From positions 1 to 24,942 of the forward strand of contig CAJWIW010000005.1 of assembly GCA_913041865.1 (NCBI GenBank): DNA of 24,942 nt. Reading direction: 5' to 3'. Positions within the stretch are counted from its first letter, which is position 1. Every line of letters starts with the position of its first letter. Shown here in pieces: positions 5,906-14,825 of this stretch. The stretch comes from an uncultured Gammaproteobacteria bacterium. Its GTDB lineage: Bacteria; Pseudomonadota; Gammaproteobacteria; GCA-002705445; GCA-002716945. The translations under genes were made by a program, and so were the position numbers. The notes beneath the pieces were generated by a model that saw only the letters and a program-made list of their open reading frames with translations, made no database searches and was not told where the DNA came from.

Positions 5906-8293
5906 TTAAAAATTTCCTCCGAGCCTAAAAATGACAGATTGAAAATCATCACCTTCTTTGTCTCTAAGAGCGTTTGCGAAACCAACTGATACTGAGCCAA
6001 TAGGTGTCAGTGCATTAAATTGTATTCCATAGCTCGCTCTAAGCTCATTGTAATCGAAATCATTGATTTTCTCAAATACGTTTCCTACATCAACAAATAA
6101 CGATGCTCTCACACCTCTCGTATCTTCTGTTAAAAAATCAGGTGGTGGGAATAGCCAGTCAAATTGTGCAGCAGTCAGGAAATCACCGCCAACAGTGTCA
6201 CACTTAATAAATCTCCCCGGTATAGCCTTAGATGCACATGTTGTTCCGTCTCCGTCTCTTGGTGCGTTATATGTAAATGGACCAAGACTGGCTCCCTTAA
6301 AGCCTCTTACAGTTGCATTTCCTCCAGCAAAATATTTAGTGTAGAATGGAAGCGATGTTGCACCATTAACCCCAACACCAAATCCTACTATAGATTTAAT
6401 TTGAAAAACTGTACTCCAATCAAAACCAAAAGTTTTGAGCGTATATGGATAATTCAGTTCTGTATCATATCGAGTTGTAAAATATGATGCGCCGTCTAAG
6501 GCTAGGAAAAGATCGGTTTGAAGTTGATTTAACATCCCAGACTCTGCGAATCTTGTTCTATTTCTCGTATCGGAGGTATAACTAGCTCTAAAGTTTATTC
6601 CCATCGCATTTTTACCATGGTCATTTAGATGATGAGTTACTATTATTGGAGATCCTATTGTTGTTGTGAATCTTGTAAAACTAAAGTCATATCCATAGCC
6701 GTATGATTGTGTTTCTGAAATAGGTACATTATACAACGTACCGAAACCGAGCGTATCAGAGAGATATGTTGCTGTTGATGTGTTACTGACATCTGTTTGA
6801 CTTAATACTACATTAGTTGTTTTACTTATCCCATCCATTGTGAAGTATGGATCTGTTAAAAAAACTCTTAAAGTATTTTGAACGCTACTTCTTGATGCCT
6901 TAACGGCAACATTCTTACCGCCACCTAAAAAATTATCTTGTTTTAGATCAATATCAAAAATTGCTCCATCAGTATCTGACCAACCAGCACTTATTCTGAA
7001 TTCTCCCGCCTTTCTCTCCTTGATTTTAAAAGTTATATCAATCATATCTTCAATACCGTCTACTTTAGTTTTTACAATGTCAACTTCATCAACATACTTT
7101 AATCTTTGAAGTCTTATTTTTGATCTTTCTATTGCAGATTGCTTATGAAGCGAGGACTCATATTGACGAAGTTCTCTTCTGTATACTTCATCATTAGTAC
7201 TTGTATTACCTGCTATTGTAATTCTCCTAACTATACTTTTTTTACCTATATTGAGGCGATAGTCTACATCTACGATTTGTGTCTTATCATCTATGATGGG
7301 AATTGATGCAACATTTGGAAATGCATATCCCTCTTCACCCAGCATACTTTTAATTAAAATCTCGGATTGTTGAATTTTCTCACGAGAAAATATCTGACCA
7401 GGCTGAAGTATTCTAGAAATTTCTGTCTTGAGAGAGCTCTCATTTAAAACTTCATTACCAAATACTTTAATATCTCCAAATTCATATTTTTCACCCTCAT
7501 CGACACTAATTGTAATCAAAATATCTTTATTATTATTAGAGAGGTTTACCTGATTAGACAATATACGAAATCGGATAAATCCTCTGTTAAAGTAGTATTC
7601 TTCGATTTTAGACATATCTGCCTGTAATAAAGATCCTGAATAAGTATCACGGTTAGACCAAAACTCATAAAAATACGTTGTTCCTAATTGCATAAGACTT
7701 TTTAATTTATCTGAAGAGAAGTTTTTATTACCGATAAAATTAATTTTCTTAATACGTGATGCATCTCCCTCATTAATAATTAAATCTATACCAACTCTGT
7801 TTCTTTCTAAGCTTGTTACTCTTGAGCTTATTTTTGCATTATATCTTCCTCTATCGTAGTAGAGACGTGTTAACTCTTGTTCAACCTTGTCAAAAATATT
7901 CTTATCAAATGGTCTTGCCCTGCTTATGCCGACATTATCAAGTGCAGAATAGATATCATCGTCTTCTACAATTTTATTATCAATAATGTTAATAAGTGAA
8001 ATTATAGGTTTTTCTGTAAATGTAATTACGAGTGTGTTTTCATCAACCCGCAATGATATATCATCAAAATAACCTGTGTCGTAAAGATCTTTAATTATTC
8101 TTTGCCCTATTTGGTCAGTAAAAATATCACCTTCTGAGATGTCCGAGTAGCTCAATACAGTAGCATCAGTTACTCTTTGGTTTCCTTCAATGACAATTTT
8201 ATTAATTACAACTTGGTTCTCTTCTGAATAAATAGACTGGCTAAAAAAAGATAAGTTTAAGACAAATAATAATAGAAAAAATCTTTTAACCAC
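5906..8293 (-). CDS. bamA: Outer-membrane protein assembly factor BamA
   Basis: Essential core of the BAM complex, inserting beta-barrel proteins into the outer membrane. The 795-residue protein (E. coli 810) has a signal peptide of about 23 residues ending IYS, POTRA domains spanning roughly 26-420, and a C-terminal 16-strand barrel ending in Phe, the usual outer-membrane signature. The VRGF motif of extracellular loop 6 is at 662-665. The same loop carries Cys686 and Cys698, matching the position of the E. coli loop-6 disulfide. The start is GTG, eight bases inside the end of rseP, with a weak GAGA ribosome site. The order bamA-skp-lpxD-fabZ-lpxA places barrel assembly, its chaperone and lipid A enzymes on one message. 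Confidence 0.97.
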   Translation of the reverse strand: MVKRFFLLLFVLNLSFFSQSIYSEENQVVINKIVIEGNQRVTDATVLSYSDISEGDIFTDQIGQRIIKDLYDTGYFDDISLRVDENTLVITFTEKPIISLINIIDNKIVEDDDIYSALDNVGISRARPFDKNIFDKVEQELTRLYYDRGRYNAKISSRVTSLERNRVGIDLIINEGDASRIKKINFIGNKNFSSDKLKSLMQLGTTYFYEFWSNRDTYSGSLLQADMSKIEEYYFNRGFIRFRILSNQVNLSNNNKDILITISVDEGEKYEFGDIKVFGNEVLNESSLKTEISRILQPGQIFSREKIQQSEILIKSMLGEEGYAFPNVASIPIIDDKTQIVDVDYRLNIGKKSIVRRITIAGNTSTNDEVYRRELRQYESSLHKQSAIERSKIRLQRLKYVDEVDIVKTKVDGIEDMIDITFKIKERKAGEFRISAGWSDTDGAIFDIDLKQDNFLGGGKNVAVKASRSSVQNTLRVFLTDPYFTMDGISKTTNVVLSQTDVSNTSTATYLSDTLGFGTLYNVPISETQSYGYGYDFSFTRFTTTIGSPIIVTHHLNDHGKNAMGINFRASYTSDTRNRTRFAESGMLNQLQTDLFLALDGASYFTTRYDTELNYPYTLKTFGFDWSTVFQIKSIVGFGVGVNGATSLPFYTKYFAGGNATVRGFKGASLGPFTYNAPRDGDGTTCASKAIPGRFIKCDTVGGDFLTAAQFDWLFPPPDFLTEDTRGVRASLFVDVGNVFEKINDFDYNELRASYGIQFNALTPIGSVSVGFANALRDKEGDDFQSVIFRLGGNF
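5916..5920 (-). promoter_or_regulatory. Shine-Dalgarno GGAGG for skp inside the end of bamA
   Basis: On the minus strand GGAGG lies 11 bases before the skp ATG, within the last glycine codons of bamA. It is one of the best ribosome sites in the window and decides the start of skp against the longer upstream frame. It lets Skp be translated strongly from the shared mRNA. Confidence 0.7.
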
Positions 8294-9656
8294 TGAAAAT
8301 TCTCAAAAAGTCATTATAGAAAGCAAGAACCATTATACTAAGGAGAACAACTATTCCAACCTGTTGTCCTATTAATTGAATTTTCATTGATACAGGCTTT
8401 CCAATGATCATCTCGATTGTATAGTAAACAAGATGACCACCATCTAGCATTGGTATGGGGAGTAAGTTCAAGACGCCCAAACTAATACTCAATACAGCCA
8501 TCAAATATACAAAATATACGTATCCCATTGCTAAGGATTTTCCAGAGAATTCTGCAATACTAAGTGGACCACTTATATTTTCCACATTAGCCTGACCAGA
8601 AAATAGTTTAAAAATCATTTTAAAGGTTAATAATGTATAGTCTACTGTAAGTGTGATTGATTTGTTTATTGACTCAACTAACGGATATTTAACATTGATG
8701 CGATATTTATCCAGCGCATTTTGAGAAGGCGATATTCCTGCAAAACCAATAATTTGATTATCAATTTTCATTTCACTAGGGACTAATATGATACCTAGTA
8801 ATTCTGTATTTCGTTCAACTTCTAAACGTAGAATATTATTCGGATTTGATTGAACTATTTTTACATAATCAGACCATTTATATACTGGATCATCGTTGAT
8901 AGAGATTATTTTATCTCCAACCTGCAAACCTGCGAGTGAAGCAGCAGAGTTCTCTTGAACATCACCCAAGATTGTCCCAAAATCAGGTCTAGAGGGCACA
9001 AAACCAATATTTTTGATTATATCACCCTTTTTCTTCAAAACGCTCTGCTCAATAGGTATATCAATATTTTCTATTACACCATTATCTTTTAAGACAGTAA
9101 GTATTAAGTTGTCATCTCCTTTAACTATTCCGTTTAGGGTTTCTACTCTAACATCCTGCCATCGTTTTGTATCGACATCATTTACTTTTATAATTAACGC
9201 TTTATCTTGAGAGGACAAGACTGCTGTAGGCACATCGTCTATTGAATCTATCAGGGGTTTCATGCCAGTGATGCCAGACAAGTGAACTAAAATAAAAAAG
9301 ATTACTGCGAGTAATAAGTTAAAAATAGGTCCAGCAGCAACAATTAAAAACCTTTTATATACTGATTGCTTATCGAAACAATACTGTTCGGAAAAATTAG
9401 GGTTGCTTTTGTCTAGTTCATGCATTTCCCCTGATTCTAACATTTTGACATATCCTCCAAGTGGGATAGCGCCGATACTGTATTCAGTCACTTCTCCAGG
9501 GAATTTTTTAGAGTATATACTTTTACCAAATCCAATAGAAAAATTTAGAACAGTCACATTAAAAAATCTTGCAACTATAAAATGACCAAATTCATGAAAT
9601 GTGACTAATATACCTATTGCAATAAAAAAGCCAATGATGCTTTGTATTATTTCCAT
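8286..9656 (-). CDS. rseP: Site-2 protease RseP
   Basis: Inner-membrane zinc metalloprotease that cleaves anti-sigma factors such as RseA inside the membrane after a first periplasmic cut, activating the sigma-E envelope-stress response. It also clears signal peptides. The 456-residue protein (E. coli 450) has the HEFGH zinc motif in the first membrane segment (His21, Glu22, His25), a membrane segment near residue 110, tandem PDZ regions in the periplasmic part (about 125-310), and the second active-site motif MLDGGH with Asp405 near the C-terminus. Its start overlaps dxr by 10 bases and its end overlaps bamA by 8. No RseA or sigma-E gene lies in this window. Confidence 0.96.
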   Translation of the reverse strand: MEIIQSIIGFFIAIGILVTFHEFGHFIVARFFNVTVLNFSIGFGKSIYSKKFPGEVTEYSIGAIPLGGYVKMLESGEMHELDKSNPNFSEQYCFDKQSVYKRFLIVAAGPIFNLLLAVIFFILVHLSGITGMKPLIDSIDDVPTAVLSSQDKALIIKVNDVDTKRWQDVRVETLNGIVKGDDNLILTVLKDNGVIENIDIPIEQSVLKKKGDIIKNIGFVPSRPDFGTILGDVQENSAASLAGLQVGDKIISINDDPVYKWSDYVKIVQSNPNNILRLEVERNTELLGIILVPSEMKIDNQIIGFAGISPSQNALDKYRINVKYPLVESINKSITLTVDYTLLTFKMIFKLFSGQANVENISGPLSIAEFSGKSLAMGYVYFVYLMAVLSISLGVLNLLPIPMLDGGHLVYYTIEMIIGKPVSMKIQLIGQQVGIVVLLSIMVLAFYNDFLRIFSG

Positions 9657-10846
9657 TTATTCTCAATTATGTCAGTTGTTAATTTCCTAGTTTCCATGTT
9701 ACATTTTATAACATCATCAATGTTTTTCAATCTAACAAATCGTGATCTGTCTAATATACGCCTAATAACTTCATGGATGTCAGTAAATTTTATGACATTA
9801 TCTAGGAAGTACTCGACTGCCACTTCGTTAGCAGCATTAAGAATTGTAGGGGCATTTTTTCCAATCTTGATTGATTTCATACACATATCCAAACACGGAA
9901 ATTCTCTCTTTTTAACTCTTCGAAGTGTTAACTTATCTATCGAAGAAAATAATTGTTTACCACTTTTTCTGTTGAACCTTTCTGGCCAGGATAACGCATA
10001 ACTTATTGGAATTTTCATATCATGGTCACTTAAGTGTGATATTGTTGAACCATCATTAAATGATACCAGAGCATGTATTATGCTCTGTGGATGAATCAAT
10101 ACCTCTATTTTGCTACTGTCTATTCCATAAAGAAGAGATGCCTCTATTACTTCCAAACCTTTGTTCATCATGGTAGCTGAGTCAACTGAGATTTTTCTAC
10201 CCATTATCCAATTAGGATGCTTTGTTGCCTGCTCAGGTGTTACGTGTTTAAGTTCTTTTTTTTTAAAATTAAGAAATGGTCCACCTGATGCAGTGAGGAT
10301 AATTTGTGATATGTCATTTCTCTTTTTTAGGTTAATCTTTGAGGTTTTAAACATAGGAGAGAGTATTTGAAAAAGGGCATTATGCTCACTGTCGATAGGA
10401 ATGATTTGTGACCCACTTTTCTGCGCGGTCTTCATCATTAGCTCACCTGACATTATAAGAGATTCCTTATTTGCTAGTAATAATTTTTTCCCTGACCTAA
10501 TCGCAGCATATGTTGGTTTGAGTGCTGATGTTCCTGATATCCCTGAAAGAACACAATCAACTCTCCTGTCTGACGATATATATTCGTAACTCTCAACACC
10601 ATGAAGTATTTTTGTTGATATCTTGTCTTTAACACAAAGAGCTGATAATTGTTTTGCTTTGTCTTCATCAAGAACAACAGCATACTTAGGATTAAATCTT
10701 TTAATTTGATTATATAGAGTTTTAATTTTTGATTTAGCAGACAGTGCAAATACTTTATGTTGATTTTTAGACTGTGCTATTACAGATAAAGCATTTTTGC
10801 CAATAGTGCCTGTAGATCCATGAATCGTTATATTTTGTCTTCTCAT
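9647..10846 (-). CDS. dxr: 1-deoxy-D-xylulose 5-phosphate reductoisomerase Dxr (IspC)
   Basis: NADPH-dependent enzyme converting DXP to 2-C-methyl-D-erythritol 4-phosphate, the committed MEP-pathway step supplying isoprenoids for UppS and quinones. Landmarks include the nucleotide-binding GSTGTIG at residues 10-16, IDSEHNALFQ at 151-160 with metal ligands Asp152 and Glu154, the GRKISVDSATMMNKGLE stretch with the further acidic ligand and flexible-loop residues, and a VLIHPQSIIH segment. I chose ATG at 10846, giving 399 residues (E. coli 398) and a four-base ATGA overlap with the cdsA stop. A TTG at 10858 would add four residues. The position between cdsA and rseP matches the Pseudomonas order. 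Confidence 0.97.
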   Translation of the reverse strand: MRRQNITIHGSTGTIGKNALSVIAQSKNQHKVFALSAKSKIKTLYNQIKRFNPKYAVVLDEDKAKQLSALCVKDKISTKILHGVESYEYISSDRRVDCVLSGISGTSALKPTYAAIRSGKKLLLANKESLIMSGELMMKTAQKSGSQIIPIDSEHNALFQILSPMFKTSKINLKKRNDISQIILTASGGPFLNFKKKELKHVTPEQATKHPNWIMGRKISVDSATMMNKGLEVIEASLLYGIDSSKIEVLIHPQSIIHALVSFNDGSTISHLSDHDMKIPISYALSWPERFNRKSGKQLFSSIDKLTLRRVKKREFPCLDMCMKSIKIGKNAPTILNAANEVAVEYFLDNVIKFTDIHEVIRRILDRSRFVRLKNIDDVIKCNMETRKLTTDIIENKWK

Positions 10847-11688
10847 ATGAACATCCAATAATAATATATAATAATAGTTGGAAGATAACTATCAAGTCTA
10901 TCTAAGAGTCCTCCATGACCAGGTAATAAGCTACCAGAGTCCTTTTTGCTATATGCACGCTTAAGGATACTTATGTATAAATCTCCTATTGTACAAGAAA
11001 TGCAACATAGTATTATCAATAGAAAATCTAAGATTAGCATAGGATATCCATTTAAGTATATAAAGTAAAAAATAGACAAGATTGTAGGTATTAACAACGA
11101 TGCTAGGAAACCTTCGAGAGTTTTGTTTGGACTAATATTCTCACATAGCTTAATCTTGCCAGAGGTCTTTCCTACTATATAACCTGATATATCTGCAAGT
11201 GACACAATTACAATAATAAATAAAAAATAACCTCTTGTATTATCGAAGTTATCATCTTCAAAAATGGTGACGATAGATTCATTGATTACTGGAAGACTTG
11301 CCTGAGAGGACATATAAATAATAATTACCCAAGAAAAATATAAACTCACTAAACCAAATATAGGTGCAAATTTCATAAAGACTACTCTAAGAAATGATGG
11401 CCGTAAGATAATGGTCAAAGCTATAAATAACCAGAATGATAAAGCATAATTAATTAGATTATTAAAAAGATCTCTTGATAAGTCTAGGGATGAAAAAATT
11501 AATAAAATGAATAATGATGTATATACTATTTTTGACGTATTGCTTGATTCTGCAACTGATAACCACTCTATGAATGCATAAACAAATAGCATTGTGAAAA
11601 GGACGCCTAGAATAAATGATGGCAATAGTATTATGCAGAGTGCAAAAGTTATGGCAAGTATAGAACCAGTAATGATTCTACTTATCAT
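10843..11688 (-). CDS. cdsA: Phosphatidate cytidylyltransferase CdsA
   Basis: Integral inner-membrane enzyme making CDP-diacylglycerol from phosphatidate and CTP, the branch point for all phospholipids. The 281-residue protein (E. coli 285) consists largely of hydrophobic membrane segments. It ends with the diagnostic CTP-transferase signature at about 240-269: S-x3-KR, KD at 250-251, PGHGG at 256-260 and DRLD with Asp263 and Asp266. Its start overlaps the end of uppS by 11 bases and its end overlaps dxr by four. Confidence 0.96.
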   Translation of the reverse strand: MISRIITGSILAITFALCIILLPSFILGVLFTMLFVYAFIEWLSVAESSNTSKIVYTSLFILLIFSSLDLSRDLFNNLINYALSFWLFIALTIILRPSFLRVVFMKFAPIFGLVSLYFSWVIIIYMSSQASLPVINESIVTIFEDDNFDNTRGYFLFIIVIVSLADISGYIVGKTSGKIKLCENISPNKTLEGFLASLLIPTILSIFYFIYLNGYPMLILDFLLIILCCISCTIGDLYISILKRAYSKKDSGSLLPGHGGLLDRLDSYLPTIIIYYYWMFI

Positions 11689-12406
11689 TTTGCTCTATCT
11701 GTTTGACAGATTTTAAACCACCAAATTTCCTTGTTTTATTATGAAAAAATTTAATGGCATCATCAAATTTCTCTTCATCAAAATCTGGCCATAGTGTATC
11801 TGTAAAATAGAGTTCAGTATATGCATGTTGCCATAACATGAAGTTGCTAAGTCTATGCTCTCCTGCAGTCCTTATCATTAAATCAGGGTGATTCTTGTAA
11901 AAGGATAAATTCTGTTCGATATCATTTTTATTGATATATATTTCATTTGAATGACTCTTTGTGCCTATTGCCTGGTTAACGGCATTAATAATGTCCCACT
12001 TACCACCATAGTTAACAGCAAAATTTAATTCTAAACCAGTATTATGTTTCGTTAATTCTTCAAGAGTATGAATGTATTTTTTAAGTGCACGGTCAAATTT
12101 TGAAAGATCTCCTATAAAAGCAACCCTGATGTTATTTTCATGAAGGCTCTCCATATTATTTAATATGGATTCTCTAAATAATGTCATGAGTAACTTAACT
12201 TCATTAGTCGGCCTAATCCAATTCTCACTACTGAAAGCAAAAAGAGTAAGAGTGGAAATTTGTCTCACAAGTGATGCATTAATTATCTTTTTGACTGCAT
12301 CAATTCCCTTCCTATGACCATATGACCTGGGCATATTTCTCTCTTTAGCCCAACGACCGTTGCCATCCATGATTATAGAAACGTGTTTAATTATACTATT
12401 AGCCAT
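11678..12406 (-). CDS. uppS: Undecaprenyl diphosphate synthase UppS (IspU)
   Basis: Cytoplasmic cis-prenyltransferase extending farnesyl diphosphate with eight isopentenyl units to undecaprenyl diphosphate, the carrier lipid for peptidoglycan and surface glycans. The 242-residue protein (E. coli 253) shows MDGNGRWA at 13-20 with catalytic Asp14, an FSSENW segment, and the C-terminal substrate site RTAGEHRLSNFMLWQ followed by YTELYFTDTLWPDF. The ATG immediately follows the frr stop (TAGATG), so translational coupling is likely. The ribosome site is weak. Confidence 0.97.
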   Translation of the reverse strand: MANSIIKHVSIIMDGNGRWAKERNMPRSYGHRKGIDAVKKIINASLVRQISTLTLFAFSSENWIRPTNEVKLLMTLFRESILNNMESLHENNIRVAFIGDLSKFDRALKKYIHTLEELTKHNTGLELNFAVNYGGKWDIINAVNQAIGTKSHSNEIYINKNDIEQNLSFYKNHPDLMIRTAGEHRLSNFMLWQHAYTELYFTDTLWPDFDEEKFDDAIKFFHNKTRKFGGLKSVKQIEQNDK

Positions 12407-12964
12407 CTAGACTTCACTTATCTCTGTTATTTTTTCACTTATAACTATCTCGGATTGTTTTATAAATTCATCAGTCATTTCTTGTATCTCAATAATATAA
12501 TCTCTCTCGAAGTCTTTGGATATTTTTTTCTCTTTCTCTAAATTGGAAATAGATGTATTGGTATTCCTTCTAATATTTCTCAACGAGACTTTTGTATTTT
12601 CTCCCTCTTTTTTCAGCAATTTTTTCAACTCATCTCTTCTCTCTTGCGTAAGTGGAGGTATTTTAATAAGAATGTTTGGTCCATTTACAATTGGAGATAA
12701 TCCCAAATTAGAGTCGATAATTGCTTTTTCAATTGGCTTAATCGCATTTTTATCCCAGATGTTTAAGCTGAGAGTAGCAGCATCGGTAACAGAAATATTT
12801 GCAAGTTGCTTGAGTGGTGTCTTTACATCAAAGTAATCAGCTTCGATACTATCAAGCATACTTGGATTAGGTCTCCCAGCTCTGATTTTTGATAAGGTAG
12901 AGTGAAGACTATCAATGGTTTTACCCATTAATACCTTAGTTTCCTGCTTTATTTCCTCGAACAT
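12407..12964 (-). CDS. frr: Ribosome recycling factor Frr
   Basis: Splits post-termination 70S ribosomes together with EF-G. The ATG at 12964 gives 185 residues, the same length as E. coli RRF, and an ungapped N-terminal alignment. An ATG at 12970 would add two residues. The three-helix-bundle domain carries the conserved SKIRAGRPNPSMLD segment, domain II contains TPLKQLANISV, and the helix with LTQERRDELKK and SLRNIRR follows. No Shine-Dalgarno is visible before either ATG. In most gammaproteobacteria pyrH sits immediately upstream; here tsf does. Confidence 0.96.
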   Translation of the reverse strand: MFEEIKQETKVLMGKTIDSLHSTLSKIRAGRPNPSMLDSIEADYFDVKTPLKQLANISVTDAATLSLNIWDKNAIKPIEKAIIDSNLGLSPIVNGPNILIKIPPLTQERRDELKKLLKKEGENTKVSLRNIRRNTNTSISNLEKEKKISKDFERDYIIEIQEMTDEFIKQSEIVISEKITEISEV

Positions 12965-13028
12965 TATCATTATATTTTATCATTACATGTCATTTTTGTA
13001 ATCATGAATAGTAAATAGTTATGTATTA
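12965..13028 (-). other. Short tsf-frr spacer where pyrH is usually found
   Basis: This 64-base gap is the only non-overlapping stretch of any size within the minus-strand chain. It holds no coding remnant of UMP kinase. A weak AT-rich inverted repeat is visible on the minus strand (ATTACA, nine bases, TGTAAT), without a following U-tract. I see no convincing promoter pair, although a TATAAT sequence lies just before the frr start. Confidence 0.5.
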
Positions 13029-13898
13029 TTATTTGTTGATTTGGTTATATACTTCTTTAGCGAAATCTTCACTTTTTTTCTCTAAGCCTTCGCCGAGTTG
13101 AAATCTAAGAAATGATTTGATTTTATTATCTTTGATGATTTTCCTAAGTGTTGTGGCATTATCTTTTATAAAAGGTTGATCAAGGAGTGTGTTATCAGAA
13201 ATAAATTTTTTAATTTTACCCTCTAAAATGTTTCTTTTGATGTCCTCTTTTTTATCAATTTTATCTAACTCAGCTCTATAGATATCTTTTTCGTTTGACA
13301 GAACCGATTCGTCAATTGTTTTTTCATCAATTGAAAGTGGATTAGAAGCAACAATCTGCATACAAATATCTTTTCCGAGAGACTCATCATTTTTTTCTAG
13401 GACTACTACTGCACCTATCTTATTGTTGTGAGTATAACCAACAACATAACTATTGTCTGCGTTAAACACGTTGAATCGACGTATTACGATATTTTCACCA
13501 AGCTTTGCAATTGCACTTTTTTTATGTTCCTCTATCTGAGTCAAGAATGTCTTATCTTCATCCGTAGTCATTGAATCAAAATCAAGGTAATTAGTTTTAA
13601 GTATCATATTAGAGCATTCTTCAACGTACGAAATAAAGTCGTCACTTCTTGCAACGAAATCTGTCTCAGAGTTAATCTCAATCAGAATTGATTTATTATT
13701 ATTTGCGTAAAAGCAAACAACACCCTCAGCAGCAATCCTAGATGATTTTTTATCTGCTTTTATTCCTTCTTCAGATCTCATTAGCTTTACAGCTTCAGCT
13801 ACGTCATTATTTGATTTTTTTAGATATTTTTTGCAGTCCATTACACCTGCACCGGTGATTTCTCTAAGCTGTTTTAAAAGATCTAACTCAGAGGACAT
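13029..13898 (-). CDS. tsf: Elongation factor Ts
   Basis: Nucleotide-exchange factor that removes GDP from EF-Tu. The 289-residue protein (E. coli 283) has the N-terminal UBA-like domain with LREITGAGVMDCKKYL (11-26), and the core motif ETDFVAR with Thr79, Asp80 and Phe81, the residues that disturb the Mg site of EF-Tu. Dimerisation subdomains and the C-terminal module follow. It lies two bases after rpsB, and an AAGGA Shine-Dalgarno in the last rpsB codons lies about eight bases before the ATG. The rpsB-tsf pair is nearly universal. Confidence 0.97.
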   Translation of the reverse strand: MSSELDLLKQLREITGAGVMDCKKYLKKSNNDVAEAVKLMRSEEGIKADKKSSRIAAEGVVCFYANNNKSILIEINSETDFVARSDDFISYVEECSNMILKTNYLDFDSMTTDEDKTFLTQIEEHKKSAIAKLGENIVIRRFNVFNADNSYVVGYTHNNKIGAVVVLEKNDESLGKDICMQIVASNPLSIDEKTIDESVLSNEKDIYRAELDKIDKKEDIKRNILEGKIKKFISDNTLLDQPFIKDNATTLRKIIKDNKIKSFLRFQLGEGLEKKSEDFAKEVYNQINK

Positions 13899-13900
13899 TT

Positions 13901-14701
13901 TTAATCCTTTTTTTCAGTTTGAGATTTTTGCTTAGATTTTTCTTTGTCTACTTCTATAACTTGCTTTTTTTTCAAAGATTTTCTCGATGAAGTATGATTA
14001 TGTGGTTTTAATTGATCTTGTTGAATATGGTTGCTTATGATATCTGAAATTTCTCTTACAAATAATTCTATGGAAGACATTGAGTCATCGTTTCCAGGAA
14101 TCATATAATCCACACCCTCAAAAGAATTATTGCTATCCACAATCGCAATAACAGGAATGTTTAGTTTGTTGGCCTCTTGTATGGCTATTTTTTCATATCT
14201 GGTGTCTATCACAAATAGTGCATCCGGTAATTTTTCAAGATCTTTGATGCCAGCTAGGTTTTTTTCTAATTTCGCTATTTGTTTCTTTACGGATAACATT
14301 TCCTTCTTTGTCATGTCTTCAAGTAACTTTGATCTATCTAAATGACGCTTTAGGTCGTCCAGTTTTTGAATTGATTTTTTTACTGTATCAAAATTAGTAA
14401 GCATACCACCAAGCCAGCGGTTATTTACATATGGCATTTTTACATTAGTTGCATGTCTTTGAATAATTTCTCTAGCTGCTCTTTTAGTACCGACAAATAG
14501 TATTTTGGAGTTATTTCTAGCTAGTTTTTCGATAAAAGCAGAAGCTGTCTTGAATCTTTCAATGCTTTTATCAAGATTTATTATGTGAAGTTTTTTGTAT
14601 GTAGTAAAAATGAAAGGTCGCATCTTAGGATTCCAGTACTTTGATTGATGCCCAAAATGGACACCAGCTGAAATCATTTCTTTAACTGATAAATTAGCCA
14701 C
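13901..14701 (-). CDS. rpsB: 30S ribosomal protein S2
   Basis: Small-subunit protein needed for S1 binding and translation initiation. The 266-residue protein starts with a GTG codon: MANLSVKEMISAGVHFGHQ aligns with the family N-terminus, and the YWNPKMRPFIF, NNRWLGGMLTNF and IVDSNN segments are typical. It is about 25 residues longer than E. coli S2 (241) because of a basic, Lys/Ser-rich C-terminal tail (from about 236), likely disordered. As the first gene of the minus-strand chain its promoter must lie in the 124-base region shared with map. S2 autoregulates its own operon in Enterobacteria; whether it does so here cannot be seen. Confidence 0.96.
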   Translation of the reverse strand: MANLSVKEMISAGVHFGHQSKYWNPKMRPFIFTTYKKLHIINLDKSIERFKTASAFIEKLARNNSKILFVGTKRAAREIIQRHATNVKMPYVNNRWLGGMLTNFDTVKKSIQKLDDLKRHLDRSKLLEDMTKKEMLSVKKQIAKLEKNLAGIKDLEKLPDALFVIDTRYEKIAIQEANKLNIPVIAIVDSNNSFEGVDYMIPGNDDSMSSIELFVREISDIISNHIQQDQLKPHNHTSSRKSLKKKQVIEVDKEKSKQKSQTEKKD

Positions 14702-14825
14702 TTATATATATTTACTCCAAATAGTTCTACAATAATACATTGATAACGTTTTTTATCATATTTACATGGAATGAACAATAAAAATCTGATAATTTGTGCT
14801 AGAAAATACAGGTTTTACAGGATAT
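14702..14825. promoter_or_regulatory. Divergent rpsB/map promoter region with an 18-bp inverted repeat
   Basis: This 124-base AT-rich region must drive the long rpsB chain leftward and map-dapE rightward. Its clearest element is TGATAA-CGTTTT-TTATCA at 14741-14758, with perfect six-base arms, which would fold as a small stem-loop if transcribed or could be a protein site. For map, GATAAT at 14788-14793 resembles a -10 box; TTTACA at 14761-14766 lies 21 bases upstream, too far for a standard -35. For rpsB no good promoter pair is evident. The exact promoters are therefore not resolved. Confidence 0.4.

Noticed and set aside
5905..6000. N-terminal extension of skp beginning at 6000
   Set aside because: It overlaps the conserved C-terminal strand of bamA in another frame, would bury the signal peptide, and the ATG at 5904 has a strong Shine-Dalgarno.
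9642..10001. 119-codon open frame antisense to dxr
   Set aside because: Fully covered by the conserved 3' end of dxr; no ribosome site and no family resemblance.
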